In this document: in pieces, positions 53,086-63,855 of the stretch
How the letters are laid out: every line of letters begins with the position of its first letter
How positions within the stretch are numbered: the stretch's first letter is position 1
NCBI RefSeq assembly: GCF_012034245.1
Contig: NZ_JAATEO010000010.1
Coordinates: 124,001 to 188,000, forward strand
Source of the DNA: Micromonospora thermarum
GTDB lineage: Bacteria; Actinomycetota; Actinomycetes; Mycobacteriales; Micromonosporaceae
DNA length: 64,000 nt
Reading direction: 5' to 3'
Notes under the pieces: model-generated
Databases searched by the model: none
Told to the model about the DNA's origin: nothing
The model's input: the letters and a program-made list of their open reading frames with translations, nothing else
Translations under genes and position numbers: made by a program

Positions 53086-53129
53086 AGGCCGAGGGTGGGG
53101 CGCGGGGGCGGACGCGCGGGGCGGGACGG

Positions 53130-55058
53130 TTACGGGGTGCGGATGGCGTCCAGGGCCAGCAGGGCCACGTGCAGGGAGAGGCAGGCGTCGACCGAGTCCA
53201 GGTCGACGTCGAGGATGCGGCCGATCCGGGCGAGGCGCTCGTAGAACGCCGGGCGGGACAGGTGCGCGGCCGCCGCGCCCGCCGACTTGTTGCGGCCCTG
53301 CTCCAGGTACGCGCGCAGCGTGCCGAGCAACTGCTCCCGGGGGTGCTGGGCGTCGTACGCGAGCAGGGCTCCCAGCTCACGCTCGACGAACGTCTGCATC
53401 CGTGGCTCGTCCCGCAGCAGGTGCAGCAGGCCGGCGAGGCCCACGTTCGGGAGCCGGAAGATCGGCAGGTCCCGGCGGTCGCGCCGGGCGGCGTCGGCGA
53501 TCTGGCGCGCCTCGACCAGCGACCGCCGCGCCTCCCGAAGGCTGCCGACGCCCGAGCCGGCGGCGATGACGACGGCGGCGGGCGGCACCGGCCGCACGGG
53601 CGCCCCACCGGCCCGCGGCACGCCCCCTACGCCCGACGCCTCACGGGGTGCCGGCACACCGCCGCCACGGGTCTCCTCGTCGGGACAGGGCGCGGCGCGG
53701 GACGGCTCGGCCGGCCGGGGCACGTGCGCGTCCGGGCGGGTGCGGCGCAGGGCGGCGGCGAAGGCGGCGAGCGCCCGATCCTCGGCCGCCGCGTCCGGCA
53801 GGGCGAGCAGCGCCCCCACGGCCTGGTCGTCGAGGGCGCTGGTCAGCGCCGTCAGCTTCGCCTCGCGGACGGCGTGCCCCACCGCCTCGGCGAGGTCCCG
53901 CAGCCGGGCCGGCCCGGCCTCCGGCCCGCCCGGGGCGGGGCCAGGTTCGCCGGCCGGTTCGTGGCCACCCTCGCTGGCCGGGTCGTCGGACCGGTACCGG
54001 ACGACCACGCCCACCAGGTGCCGCCGTTCCAGCACCACGCCGAGAGCCCGCGCCCGCAGCGCCACCTCGTCCACCGGCCGGGAATGGTCGAGCAGGGCGG
54101 TGAGCAGGGTGCGGTGCAGCTGCCGCTCCAGGCCTTCGGCGTCGCGGCGGATGAGCCGCCCCAACGCCAGGGTCGACGCCGCCCGCTCCACCAGGATGGT
54201 CAGCCGGGTCGGCGGGCTGTCGGGGGTACGCGGGCCCGCCGCCGGCTCGCCGGGCCGGGCCCCGCCGGCGGGTACGTCCCGCCCGGACTCGGACGGCCGG
54301 CGCGGGCCACGGGTGGTCAGCTCGCCGTCGCCGGGCCAGCGCAGCAGCAGCCGCCCCCAATCCTGCCCACGGGCCCCGACCATGGTCACCAGCCAGCCGC
54401 TGTCCGTGTCGTACGCGGTCCGCCCGGCCGGCCGGATCCGCCGGGAGTGCTGCTCCCAGCCGTCGAGCAGCAGCTCGGCGCTCTCCCCCGCCGGGTCGTA
54501 CGCGAGCACCTGCCGGGACAGGTTCTCCAACACCACCGGGCACCCGGACAGCTCGGCGGCCTGCCGGACGACCTCGCCCGGGCCGGCGCCCTCCACGGAC
54601 AGCTCGGTGAAGCGCTGGTGGATCTCCTCGGTGGCCCGCAGCTCGGTGAGCTGCGCGTCGACGATCAGCGCGTGCACGGCCTCGGTGATCCGCACGAACG
54701 GGGTGGCACGCCGCAGCTCGACCAGGGGCAGCCCGCGCCGCTCGGCGGCGGCCGCCATTACCCGGGGCACCCCGCTCACGTACCGGCGGCCCAGCTCCAC
54801 GACCAGCCCGGACACCCCGACGTCGGCCAGGTCGGCGATGAACGCCCGCAGCCCGGCGTCGTCGGCCGGCAGCCCGATGCCGGTGGTCAGCACCAGTTCC
54901 CCGCCGCCGAGCAGGGTGGCGATGTCGGGCACCTCCGCCACGTGCACCCAGCGGACCGGCCGGTCCAGCCCGGCGTCGCCCGCAACCAGGCGCGGTGCGC
55001 CGTGTCGCAGCGGCTCCAGCGCGAGCACCTCACGGACGGTAGGGAACACGGCCGACAC
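53130..55058 (-). CDS. PucR/CdaR-family transcriptional regulator
   Basis: A 642-residue regulator. The N-terminal PucR domain (about 7-125) contains VRWVHVAEVPDIATLL and GELVLTTGIG. A central region has long Pro/Gly/Glu-rich inserts (about 240-285 and 455-500). The C-terminal HTH_30 domain has YLEQGRNKSAGAAAAHLSRP and FYERLARIGRIL. Relatives control purine, sugar-acid or amino-acid use. The inserts make it longer than usual. Targets are not apparent from the neighbours. Confidence 0.92.
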   Translation of the reverse strand: MSAVFPTVREVLALEPLRHGAPRLVAGDAGLDRPVRWVHVAEVPDIATLLGGGELVLTTGIGLPADDAGLRAFIADLADVGVSGLVVELGRRYVSGVPRVMAAAAERRGLPLVELRRATPFVRITEAVHALIVDAQLTELRATEEIHQRFTELSVEGAGPGEVVRQAAELSGCPVVLENLSRQVLAYDPAGESAELLLDGWEQHSRRIRPAGRTAYDTDSGWLVTMVGARGQDWGRLLLRWPGDGELTTRGPRRPSESGRDVPAGGARPGEPAAGPRTPDSPPTRLTILVERAASTLALGRLIRRDAEGLERQLHRTLLTALLDHSRPVDEVALRARALGVVLERRHLVGVVVRYRSDDPASEGGHEPAGEPGPAPGGPEAGPARLRDLAEAVGHAVREAKLTALTSALDDQAVGALLALPDAAAEDRALAAFAAALRRTRPDAHVPRPAEPSRAAPCPDEETRGGGVPAPREASGVGGVPRAGGAPVRPVPPAAVVIAAGSGVGSLREARRSLVEARQIADAARRDRRDLPIFRLPNVGLAGLLHLLRDEPRMQTFVERELGALLAYDAQHPREQLLGTLRAYLEQGRNKSAGAAAAHLSRPAFYERLARIGRILDVDLDSVDACLSLHVALLALDAIRTP

Positions 55059-55191
55059 GCTACCGTGCGTGACCTCGAACGCTCACCCCCCGGCGGCGTC
55101 CGTCGGCACGTTCCTGCAGGAGCGGCCGTCCGGCGCGGCGAAGAGCCACGTCCTCGTCACCGGGAGCGCACGCTCCGGAGTCGGCACCCGG

Positions 55192-56001
55192 TCAGAGCGG
55201 GTCGTCGCGGCCGAGTTCCCAGCAGGCGACGGCGGTGGCGGCGGCGACGTTGAGCGAGTCCACGCCGCGCCGCATCGGGATCACCACGCGGACGTCGCTG
55301 GCGTCCATGGCCGCCCGGGTCAGGCCGGCGCCCTCCGCGCCGAGCAGCAGGGCCGCCCGGGCCCGCTGGCCGGCGTCGAGGTGCTGGATCGGCACCGCGT
55401 CCGGGGCGGGGGTCATCGCGAGCACGGTGAAGCCGGCCGCGCGGACCTCGGCGAGCGCGTCCGGCCAGGGGTCGAGCTTGGCGTACGGGACGGCGAACAC
55501 CTCGCCCATGCTGACCCGGACGCTGCGCCGGTAGAGCGGGTCGGCGCAGGTCGGCGAGAGCAGGACCGCGTCGACACCGAGACCCGCGACAGCCCGGAAG
55601 ATCGCGCCCAGGTTGGTGTGGTTGTTGACGTCCTCCAGGATCACCACGCGGCGCGCGGCGGCGAGCACCTCGGCCGCCGGCGGCTGCGGTCGACGCCGGA
55701 ACGAGGCCAGCACTCCCCGGTGGACGTGGAAGCCGGTCGCCTGTTGCAGGACGTCCGGCGTCGCGGCGTAGATCGGCGCGTCCCCGGTGTCCAGGTCGGC
55801 GAGCTGGTCGACCCGCTTGGCGTCCACCAGGTACGACCGGACCGGGTAGCCCGCGCGCAGCGCGCGGCGGAGCACCAGTTCGCCCTCGGCGATGAACAGG
55901 CCGTGCGGTGGTTCCCAGCGGGTCCGCAGCTCCACGTCGGTGAGGGCGCGGTAGTCGGCGATCCGCTCGTCGTCGGGGTCGGTGATGAGGTGGACGGGCA
56001 C
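55192..56001 (-). CDS. TrmH/SpoU-family RNA 2'-O-methyltransferase
   Basis: A 269-residue SPOUT-class enzyme. An N-terminal substrate-binding region (GLFIAEGELVLRRAL) is followed by the knotted domain with VILEDVNNHTNLGAIFR, LLGAEGAGLT and IPMRRGVDSLNVAAATAV, the three SPOUT motifs. It should methylate a ribose 2'-OH of rRNA or tRNA. The GTG at 56001 starts it. Resistance-type relatives exist in antibiotic producers, but nothing here points to resistance. Confidence 0.92.
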   Translation of the reverse strand: MPVHLITDPDDERIADYRALTDVELRTRWEPPHGLFIAEGELVLRRALRAGYPVRSYLVDAKRVDQLADLDTGDAPIYAATPDVLQQATGFHVHRGVLASFRRRPQPPAAEVLAAARRVVILEDVNNHTNLGAIFRAVAGLGVDAVLLSPTCADPLYRRSVRVSMGEVFAVPYAKLDPWPDALAEVRAAGFTVLAMTPAPDAVPIQHLDAGQRARAALLLGAEGAGLTRAAMDASDVRVVIPMRRGVDSLNVAAATAVACWELGRDDPL

Positions 56002-57702
<1,701 letters not shown>

Positions 57703-57709
57703 CCGGAAC

Positions 57710-57749
57710 GGCGCCCGGTGCGGGTTCCCCCCTCCCCGCACCGGGCGCC
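57710..57749 (+). terminator. Terminator after the xylanase gene
   Basis: A 15-bp perfect stem (57710-57724 with 57735-57749), a 10-base pyrimidine-rich loop, and CCCTTTCG downstream. Confidence 0.85.
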
Positions 57750-57823
57750 ACCCTTTCGTGGCGTTTCGTCCGTTCTGCCCCGGGAATCCGCCCGCCGCAC
57801 CCGTGAGCGGAGGGATCGATCAG

Positions 57824-59671
57824 GTGAGCATGGACGGCGACACGTACCTCCCGGCCGCGCCGTGGCCCCTGCCCCGCGACGCCACGGTCGCCGACCACAT
57901 CGTGCAGCGGATGGCCTGCTGGGGCGTCCGCCGGTACTTCGGCTACCCGGGTGACGGCATCAACGGCATGACCTCGGCCCTGCAACGCACCCGGGAGCAG
58001 GCGCACTTCGTCCAGGTCCGGCACGAGGAGACCGCCGGCTTCGCGGCGTCGGCGCACGTCAAGTACGGCGGCGGCCCCCTCGGCTGCGTCCTGGTGACCA
58101 GCGGCCCCGGCGCGATCCACGTCCTCAACGGCCTGTACGACGCCAAACTCGACCACCAGCCGGTCGTCGCGCTGCTCGGGCACACCGCACTCACCGCCGA
58201 GGGCGGCGGCTACTACCAGGAGGTCGACCTGCTCGCCCTCTACAAGGACGTCGCCGCGGCGTTCCTGGCGCAGGTCGACCACCCCGCCCAGGTCCGGCAC
58301 CTGGTGGACCGGGCCTGCCGGACGGCGCTCGACCGCCGTACCGTCACCGCCCTGGTCCTCCCCCTCGACGTGCAGGACAAGCCGGCGGTGCCGGACCCGC
58401 CGCACGCGCACGGCTACTACCACACCAGCAGCGTGCCGAGCACCGGCCCGACCGTGCCGCCGGAGACCGACGTCCGCCGCGCCGCCGAGGTGCTGGGCAG
58501 CGGCGAGCGGGTGGCGATGCTCGTCGGGCAGGGCGCGCTCGGCGCCGAGACCGAGGTACGCGAGGTCGCCCACCGGCTCGGCGCGGGCGTCGCGACCGCC
58601 CTGCTGGGATTCGCCGCCGTCGACCACCGCGAGCCCTGGGTCACCGGCGCGATCGGCCTGCTCGGCACCCGCCCGAGCTGGCACCTGATGAACCACTGCG
58701 ACCGGCTGCTCATCGTCGGCAGCAACATGCCGTACTCCGAGTTCTATCCCCCGCCCGGGCAGGCGCGGGCGGTGCAGATCGACCGGGACGGCACGATGAT
58801 GGGGCTGCGCTACCCGACCGAGGTGAACCTGACCGGCGACGCCGCCCCCACCCTGCGCGCGCTGCTCCGGGAACTGGGGCCGGGCCCCGCACCGACCGGC
58901 TGGCGGGAGACGATCACCCGGGAGACGTCGTCCTGGCGGCAGGCGCAGCGCGACCTCGCCGCGCAGGCCGCCGACCCGGTCAACCCGCAACTGCTCTTCG
59001 CCGCCCTGAGCGACCGGCTCCCCGACGACGTGATGCTGGCCGTCGACTGCGGCACCGCGACCGCGTGGTACGCGCGCCACGTCCAGGTCCGCCCGGGGAT
59101 GCTGGCCAGCCTGTCCGGCACCCTGCTGTCCATGGGCGGCGCCATGCCGTACGCCCTCGCCGCCAAGTTCGCCCACCCGGACCGCCCCCTCGTCGCGCTG
59201 ATCGGCGACGGCGCCATGCAGATGAACGGCGTCAACGAGCTGATCACCGTGGCGAAGTACTGGCGCGGCTGGTCCGACCCGCGCTTCGTCGTCCTGGTGC
59301 TCAACAACCGCGACCTGGCGTTCGTCAGCTGGGAGCAGCGGTCTACCGAGGGCACGCCGATGTTCCCCGACAGCCAGCAACTGCCCGACATCGGCTACCA
59401 CCGGTGGGCGGAGGTGCTGGGACTCGGCGGCGAACTCGTCGACTCCCCCGACCAGATCCCGGGGGTCTGGGAGCGGGCGCTGAACGCCGACCGGCCGACC
59501 GTGGTCAACGCGCTGGTGGACCCGGCCGAGCTGATGCTGCCGCCGCACTTCACCGCCGACCAGGCCCGCAAGACCGCCGCGGCGATGCTGCGCGGCGACA
59601 CCGACTGGGCGGGCATCCTCCGCCGCGGCCTGCCCGCGACGGTCGCCGCCTACCGGCCGCGCCGGGGTTGA
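57824..59671 (+). CDS. Thiamine pyrophosphate-requiring enzyme (pyruvate oxidase/acetolactate synthase superfamily)
   Basis: A 615-residue TPP enzyme. The N-terminal PYR domain has VRHEETAGFAASAHVK with the catalytic Glu, the central domain has AVQIDRDGT, and the C-terminal domain has the TPP/Mg motif GDGAMQMNGVNE...NN. It resembles YdaP-type proteins more than acetolactate synthase, and an FAD-linked pyruvate oxidase activity is possible but not shown. The GTG at 57824 follows GGAGGG; in-frame GTG 57803 is an alternative. Confidence 0.9.
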   Translation: MSMDGDTYLPAAPWPLPRDATVADHIVQRMACWGVRRYFGYPGDGINGMTSALQRTREQAHFVQVRHEETAGFAASAHVKYGGGPLGCVLVTSGPGAIHVLNGLYDAKLDHQPVVALLGHTALTAEGGGYYQEVDLLALYKDVAAAFLAQVDHPAQVRHLVDRACRTALDRRTVTALVLPLDVQDKPAVPDPPHAHGYYHTSSVPSTGPTVPPETDVRRAAEVLGSGERVAMLVGQGALGAETEVREVAHRLGAGVATALLGFAAVDHREPWVTGAIGLLGTRPSWHLMNHCDRLLIVGSNMPYSEFYPPPGQARAVQIDRDGTMMGLRYPTEVNLTGDAAPTLRALLRELGPGPAPTGWRETITRETSSWRQAQRDLAAQAADPVNPQLLFAALSDRLPDDVMLAVDCGTATAWYARHVQVRPGMLASLSGTLLSMGGAMPYALAAKFAHPDRPLVALIGDGAMQMNGVNELITVAKYWRGWSDPRFVVLVLNNRDLAFVSWEQRSTEGTPMFPDSQQLPDIGYHRWAEVLGLGGELVDSPDQIPGVWERALNADRPTVVNALVDPAELMLPPHFTADQARKTAAAMLRGDTDWAGILRRGLPATVAAYRPRRG

Positions 59672-59681
59672 GCGCCGCCGG

Positions 59682-59870
59682 TCAGTCGCGCTTCACCGCG
59701 GCGAGGAAGACCCGCCAGGCGTACGGCTCGAAGTTGAGCGTCCCGCCGTCGCGGTCCTTGGAGTCGCGCACCAGCACCACACCCGGCAGGTTGTCGGCAA
59801 CCTCCACGCAGGACCCGCCGTTCGTGCCGGACCGGGTCGACGTGCGCCAGAGCGCTCGGGTCACGTCCAT
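59682..59870 (-). CDS. DUF397 protein (second copy)
   Basis: A 62-residue DUF397 protein: LWRTSTRSGTNGGSCVEVAD and VVLVRDSKDRDG. It overlaps the 3' end of a truncated XRE-type gene by 10 bp, the usual order, but its partner has lost its DNA-binding domain. It may still act on other XRE regulators, for instance that at 35577. Confidence 0.9.
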   Translation of the reverse strand: MDVTRALWRTSTRSGTNGGSCVEVADNLPGVVLVRDSKDRDGGTLNFEPYAWRVFLAAVKRD

Positions 59871-60200
59871 CGCTGTGCCGCTTCCGTGAGCAGGTGGAGC
59901 GACTGCCGGCAGGGCAACGCCTGACCGTGAATCGACTCCCACGTCTTCTGGAGCGTAGCAATGTCCTCGCATTCTGCGACGACCTGCGCCCGCACCTGAT
60001 GATCGAGGTGCGCCACCGTCGAGCCGTCCGGAAGAGTGGCCAGGATGAAGCCACCCTGTAGTCCCGGGTAGACGGGCGTGTCAGCGGGCACCACCTGGAT
60101 CTGGATGTGTGGTTGGTCGGCGCAGGCGGCCAGGTGCGCGAACTGGGCCGCCAACATGCCGGGCGGCCCGTCGAGCGGCCGTTGGAGGGCCGCGCCGTCG
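59861..60200 (-). pseudogene. Truncated XRE-DUF5753 regulator (N-terminal half missing)
   Basis: The frame from about 60200 to the stop at 59861 matches the C-terminal half of the DUF5753 domain (DGAALQRPL, DQPHIQIQVVPADTPVYPG, LQKTWESIHGQALP), aligned with the intact regulator at 35577. Upstream of about 60200 the reading no longer matches: no helix-turn-helix and no WYEH segment. About two thirds of the gene is gone. The junction coincides with the 5' region of the plus-strand frame at 60255. Confidence 0.75.
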
Positions 60201-60254
60201 CACACCGACCGCGCCCTCGCCGAGATCGGCCGGGCCGGACTCCACGGACACCCG

Positions 60255-60605
60255 GTGCCGCTCGCCCCCGACATCACCCGGCCCTGCGGACACGTCCACG
60301 TCTACCCCACCGGCCGGCTCGGCGCTGACCCGGGCCACCCGTCGTGGTGCGACCGGGCCGGCTGCGCCACCCGTGGCCAGCACCGGTCAGTTCAACTGCC
60401 GATCAGCGTCGGCCAGCCGGAGGCGGCCATCGCCGATCTGGCCCTCACCCGGGGCCTCGCTCCGGGCCTGGAACCGGCGCTGGCGCTCACGGTCGTCGAC
60501 GGCGCCGCCGGCACCGAGGTCGTGCTGTCCCTCGGGCAGGGTCGCGTCCTCTCATACCAGGTCCGCCGCCTGCTCGACCTCGCGACGCGACACCGCACAT
60601 GTTAG
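60255..60605 (+). CDS. Hypothetical protein with Cys/His cluster, possibly 5'-truncated
   Basis: A 116-residue frame from GTG 60255 with WCDRAGC and GQHRS, a possible metal site also seen in small actinomycete proteins near XRE-DUF397 loci. VVDGAAGTEVVLSL and a helical end follow. The start lacks a ribosome binding site, and the frame stays open further 5', across the junction where the XRE gene is cut. It may therefore be the remaining part of a larger gene. Confidence 0.5.
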   Translation: MPLAPDITRPCGHVHVYPTGRLGADPGHPSWCDRAGCATRGQHRSVQLPISVGQPEAAIADLALTRGLAPGLEPALALTVVDGAAGTEVVLSLGQGRVLSYQVRRLLDLATRHRTC

Positions 60606-60650
60606 GAAGGGCCCCTTGTGCAACGCCAGGCGTTGACAAGAGGCCCTTCC
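60605..60650. terminator. Bidirectional hairpin, Micromonospora-type intergenic palindrome
   Basis: GGAAGGGCC...CTTGT pairs with ACAAG...GGCCCTTCC, with one mismatch, one bulge and an inner CAACG/CGTTG stem. It separates the convergent hypothetical and PBP genes. Confidence 0.75.
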
Positions 60651-60657
60651 GTTGGCC

Positions 60658-62859
60658 TCAGCCGCGGCGGTCGAGCCAGCGGCGGAATTCCTCCAGCGGG
60701 TCCTCGGTGCGGTCGTCGCGCTGCGGCCGGCGGTCGTCCGGCTCGGGACGCTCGACCGGGCGGCGCGGGTCGCCGACCAGCGCCGGGCTGGGCGCGGCGA
60801 ACGCCTTCTCCGGCCGGCCCGCCACCGCCGTGGCGATGACCCGGGCCACCGCGTCGATCACCTTCGCCTGGACGGGGCCGCCGACGGCGTCGGTCGTGTC
60901 GTCCGGGTTGGCGGCGATGCCGGCCACCGCGACCTGCGGGGTGAAGCCGACGAACGTCTCGGTGGCGTTGCCCTCGGAGCTACCGGTCTTGCCGGCGACC
61001 GGACGGCCGTCGAGGATCCGGGTCACCGAGGAGGCCGTGCCGCCGTTGCACTGGCCGAACGGCGACTGCTGGCCGACCGGGCAGCGGGCCGCGTCGGTGG
61101 CGGCCCGGGCGATGTCGGCGTCGAGCACCCGCTTGCAGGACGGCTCGACCGGCACCGTCGAGCCGTCCGCCACGGTCACCGAGACCACCGGCAGCGGCTT
61201 GCAGTACGTACCCTCGGCGGCCACCGTGGCGTACGCGTTGGCCAGGTCGAGCGGGGTGGTGGAGGCGACGCCGAGGGTGAAGGCGCCCCAGTTCTCGGCG
61301 TTGTTCTCGGCGAAGGCGGCGTCGGCGTCGGCGCGGAAGGTGATGCCGAGGCGCTGGGCCATCTCGACCACCTTCTCCGGCCCGACCTGCTCGGCGAGCC
61401 ACACGAAGTACGTGTTCACCGAGCGGCCGAAGCCGTCCCACATCATCCGGTACCCGTCCATCCACTCCGGGTTGGCGTTGGCCGGGCACCACCGGCCGTC
61501 GCAGGCGCCCTCGCCCTCGGCGGCGTACCGGGTGGGCAGGCGGCTCGGGACGTCGAAGCCGGTGGACAGCGGCTTGCCGGCCTCCAGGGCGGCGAGCATG
61601 GTGAACAGCTTGAACGTCGATCCCGCCTGGTACCCGGCGACGCTGCCGCCGCCGGAGATCAGCGGGTTGACCGTGTTGGGGTGGTTGGCCTGGCCGTCCG
61701 GGTTCGCGTCCAGGCTGTAGTGCCGGTTGACTGCCATGGCGAGGACGCGGCCGGTGCCCGGCTCGACGGCGGCGATCGGCAGTGCGCGCTTGTTGTCGTA
61801 CCCGTAGACGCCGGTCGCCTGCTTCTGCGCGGTGGCCTGGACCTGCGGGTCCAGCGAGGTGACGACGGTGTAGCCGCCGCGGCGCAGTGCCTGCTCCCGC
61901 TCCTCGACGGTCTCGCCGAACGCCGGCTGGGCGAGCCACCACTGGCGCAGGTAGTCGCAGAAGAAGCCCCAGTCGTCGTGCCCGCCGGCCGGGGCGGTGC
62001 AGCCGTTGGGCTGGGCGGTGGGACGGAGCTTGAGCTGCTCGGCCTTGGCCGCCGCGGCCTGGTCGGCGGTGATCGCGCCGGTGGCGACCATCGCGTCGAG
62101 CACGTACGACCGCCGCGCGAGGGCCGCGTCGGCGTCGCCGTCGATCGGGCTGTACGCCTCGGGCGACTGCACCAGCCCGGCGAGCAGGGCCGCCTCGGTG
62201 AGGGTCAGGTCGGCCGGCGCCTTGGCGAAGTAGCGCTGGCTGGCCGCCGCGATGCCGTACGCCCCGGACCCGAAGTACGCGATGTTCAGGTAGCGGTTGA
62301 GGATCTCGTCCTTGCTGAGGCTGTCCTCCAGCGCGTTCGCGTACCGGATCTCCTGGACCTTGCGCTCGACGGTCTGCTCGGTGGCCGCGGCGCGCTCCTC
62401 GGCGGTGCGGCCGGGATCGTTCTTGAGGACGTTGCGGACGTACTGCATGGTCAGCGTGGAGCCGCCCTGAGCGGTCTCGCCGCCGCGGACGTTGGCGACC
62501 AGGGCGCGGGCCATGCCCCGCAGGTCGACGCCGTCGTGGCTGTAGAAGCGGCGGTCCTCGGCCGCGACGATGGCCTGCCGCATCACCGGCGCGATGTCGG
62601 TTAGGGGCACGTCCGTGCGGTTGACGTCGTAGAACGTCGTGATCAGCGTCTTGCCGTCGTTGGCGTAGAGGTAGGAGCGTTGCGGCGTGGCGGGGGTGCG
62701 CAGCGCGTCGGGCAGCGCCGAGTAGCCCCCGAGCGCCGCGCGGGCGGCGTACCCGACCAGCAGGTTCCCCGGCAGTGCCGCGACCGCCAGGACCAGACCG
62801 GCGAGTACGCCGGCGAGCACCACGGTGAACAGCCGCGCCAGCGGCGTACGGGAGGCCAT
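60658..62859 (-). CDS. Class A penicillin-binding protein (transglycosylase/transpeptidase)
   Basis: A 733-residue bifunctional peptidoglycan synthase. One N-terminal helix anchors a GT51 domain (AAEDRRFYSHDGVD with the catalytic Glu, QGGSTLTMQYVRN). The transpeptidase domain has the Ser-x-x-Lys AGSTFK, SVN in GRSVNTYF and KTG in VAGKTGSSEGN. A charged Arg/Asp/Pro-rich tail ends it. It polymerises lipid II and cross-links strands outside the membrane. The ATG at 62859 is used; an in-frame GTG at 62889 would add 10 residues. Confidence 0.94.
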   Translation of the reverse strand: MASRTPLARLFTVVLAGVLAGLVLAVAALPGNLLVGYAARAALGGYSALPDALRTPATPQRSYLYANDGKTLITTFYDVNRTDVPLTDIAPVMRQAIVAAEDRRFYSHDGVDLRGMARALVANVRGGETAQGGSTLTMQYVRNVLKNDPGRTAEERAAATEQTVERKVQEIRYANALEDSLSKDEILNRYLNIAYFGSGAYGIAAASQRYFAKAPADLTLTEAALLAGLVQSPEAYSPIDGDADAALARRSYVLDAMVATGAITADQAAAAKAEQLKLRPTAQPNGCTAPAGGHDDWGFFCDYLRQWWLAQPAFGETVEEREQALRRGGYTVVTSLDPQVQATAQKQATGVYGYDNKRALPIAAVEPGTGRVLAMAVNRHYSLDANPDGQANHPNTVNPLISGGGSVAGYQAGSTFKLFTMLAALEAGKPLSTGFDVPSRLPTRYAAEGEGACDGRWCPANANPEWMDGYRMMWDGFGRSVNTYFVWLAEQVGPEKVVEMAQRLGITFRADADAAFAENNAENWGAFTLGVASTTPLDLANAYATVAAEGTYCKPLPVVSVTVADGSTVPVEPSCKRVLDADIARAATDAARCPVGQQSPFGQCNGGTASSVTRILDGRPVAGKTGSSEGNATETFVGFTPQVAVAGIAANPDDTTDAVGGPVQAKVIDAVARVIATAVAGRPEKAFAAPSPALVGDPRRPVERPEPDDRRPQRDDRTEDPLEEFRRWLDRRG

Positions 62860-62963
62860 GGTCCCCAGAATTGCCACGAAAGCCGCCAACCGACCACCCT
62901 CAGCGGGCGGTTGTCAGCAACCTCACGGTGAGTAACCAGCACCTTCCCAGCCGCCTTGACCTG

Positions 62964-63024
62964 GTCGATCATGGAGTTGGCGGGTGATTTGGAGATCAAC
63001 ATGCCCGCCAACTCCATGATCAAC
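62964..63024. repeat. Intergenic palindromic repeat, copy 4
   Basis: Two 21-base arms (62964-62984, 63004-63024) with one mismatch. They contain GATCATGGAGTTGGCGGG and its complement, and the loop shares TGATT--GAGATCAA with copy 1. Unlike the other copies it lies between two same-strand genes. Confidence 0.87.
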
Positions 63025-63042
63025 GCGATTGAGGCCCGAGGG

Positions 63043-63855
63043 TCAGCCGGCGGCCAGGGGCCCGCCGGGGCCTCCGGTGGTGCCGGGGGCGGGCGCGGAG
63101 GTGGCGACGCTGGCGTTCGTCGCGTCGCGGATGATGTCGCGCGGGAGCAGACGGCCGGAACGGTAACCGATGCCGATACCGGCGATCAGCACGAAGATCG
63201 CCCCAAACGTCTGCAACGAGCCGATCAGCGACCCGCCCAGGCCGAGCAGCGGCGCCGCGATCATCAGCATCGTGCCGTCCCCCATGCTGAACATGCCGGA
63301 GCGGGCGACCGCCCAGCCGATCGACAACCACGCCAGGCTGTAGAACGTCGCGCCGACGAGCACCAGCATGCGGGCGGTGGTGCCGAAGACCGGCGTCTCC
63401 TCCGCCAGGCCGGCGAACGGCAGCATGAGCACGGTGCCGGCGAGGCTCAGCAGCAGGCCGGTCACCGCGCCGCGCCGGCTGCGGGTCGCCGCGAGCAGGC
63501 CGGTCAGGGCGAGGATCGCCAGCAACCCGAGCCACACCGCGGCCACCCACCCCACCAGGTAGAGGGGACGGCCGTCGGCCGGATACGGGTCGTTGCCGAT
63601 CCCGCCGTCGCTGGCCATCGACACGAGGCCGTAGAGGATCGCGTACGTGGGAAGCAGCCACACCGCCGCGCGGGCCAGCCGTCGCAGCGACCAGGCCCAG
63701 GTGGCGTTGGTGGCCGGCGGAGCGGGCGGTGGATCGCCGACGAACGGCAGCACCCCGAAGCCGCCGCCGGTACGCCGGGTGCCGAGCGGCCCGACGGGGT
63801 CGTGCGCGCCGGGCACCGCCGCCGAGGACCGTGACCGCTTCGCCGGATCCATCAT
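63043..63855 (-). CDS. Hypothetical polytopic membrane protein
   Basis: A 270-residue protein with a Pro/Arg-rich cytoplasmic lead (1-55), about six predicted helices between residues 65 and 240, and a Gly/Pro/Thr tail. A distinctive stretch between helices 1 and 2 reads SDGGIGNDPYPADGRPLY. No family is recognised and there is no transporter or enzyme motif. The ATG at 63855 has GAGG upstream. It lies upstream of the PBP gene on the same strand, separated by repeat copy 4. Confidence 0.7.
   Translation of the reverse strand: MMDPAKRSRSSAAVPGAHDPVGPLGTRRTGGGFGVLPFVGDPPPAPPATNATWAWSLRRLARAAVWLLPTYAILYGLVSMASDGGIGNDPYPADGRPLYLVGWVAAVWLGLLAILALTGLLAATRSRRGAVTGLLLSLAGTVLMLPFAGLAEETPVFGTTARMLVLVGATFYSLAWLSIGWAVARSGMFSMGDGTMLMIAAPLLGLGGSLIGSLQTFGAIFVLIAGIGIGYRSGRLLPRDIIRDATNASVATSAPAPGTTGGPGGPLAAG

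Noticed and set aside
57824..59671. TPP enzyme as acetolactate synthase large subunit
   Set aside because: No small regulatory subunit or ilvC is adjacent, and the motif context is closer to YdaP/pyruvate-oxidase-like proteins.
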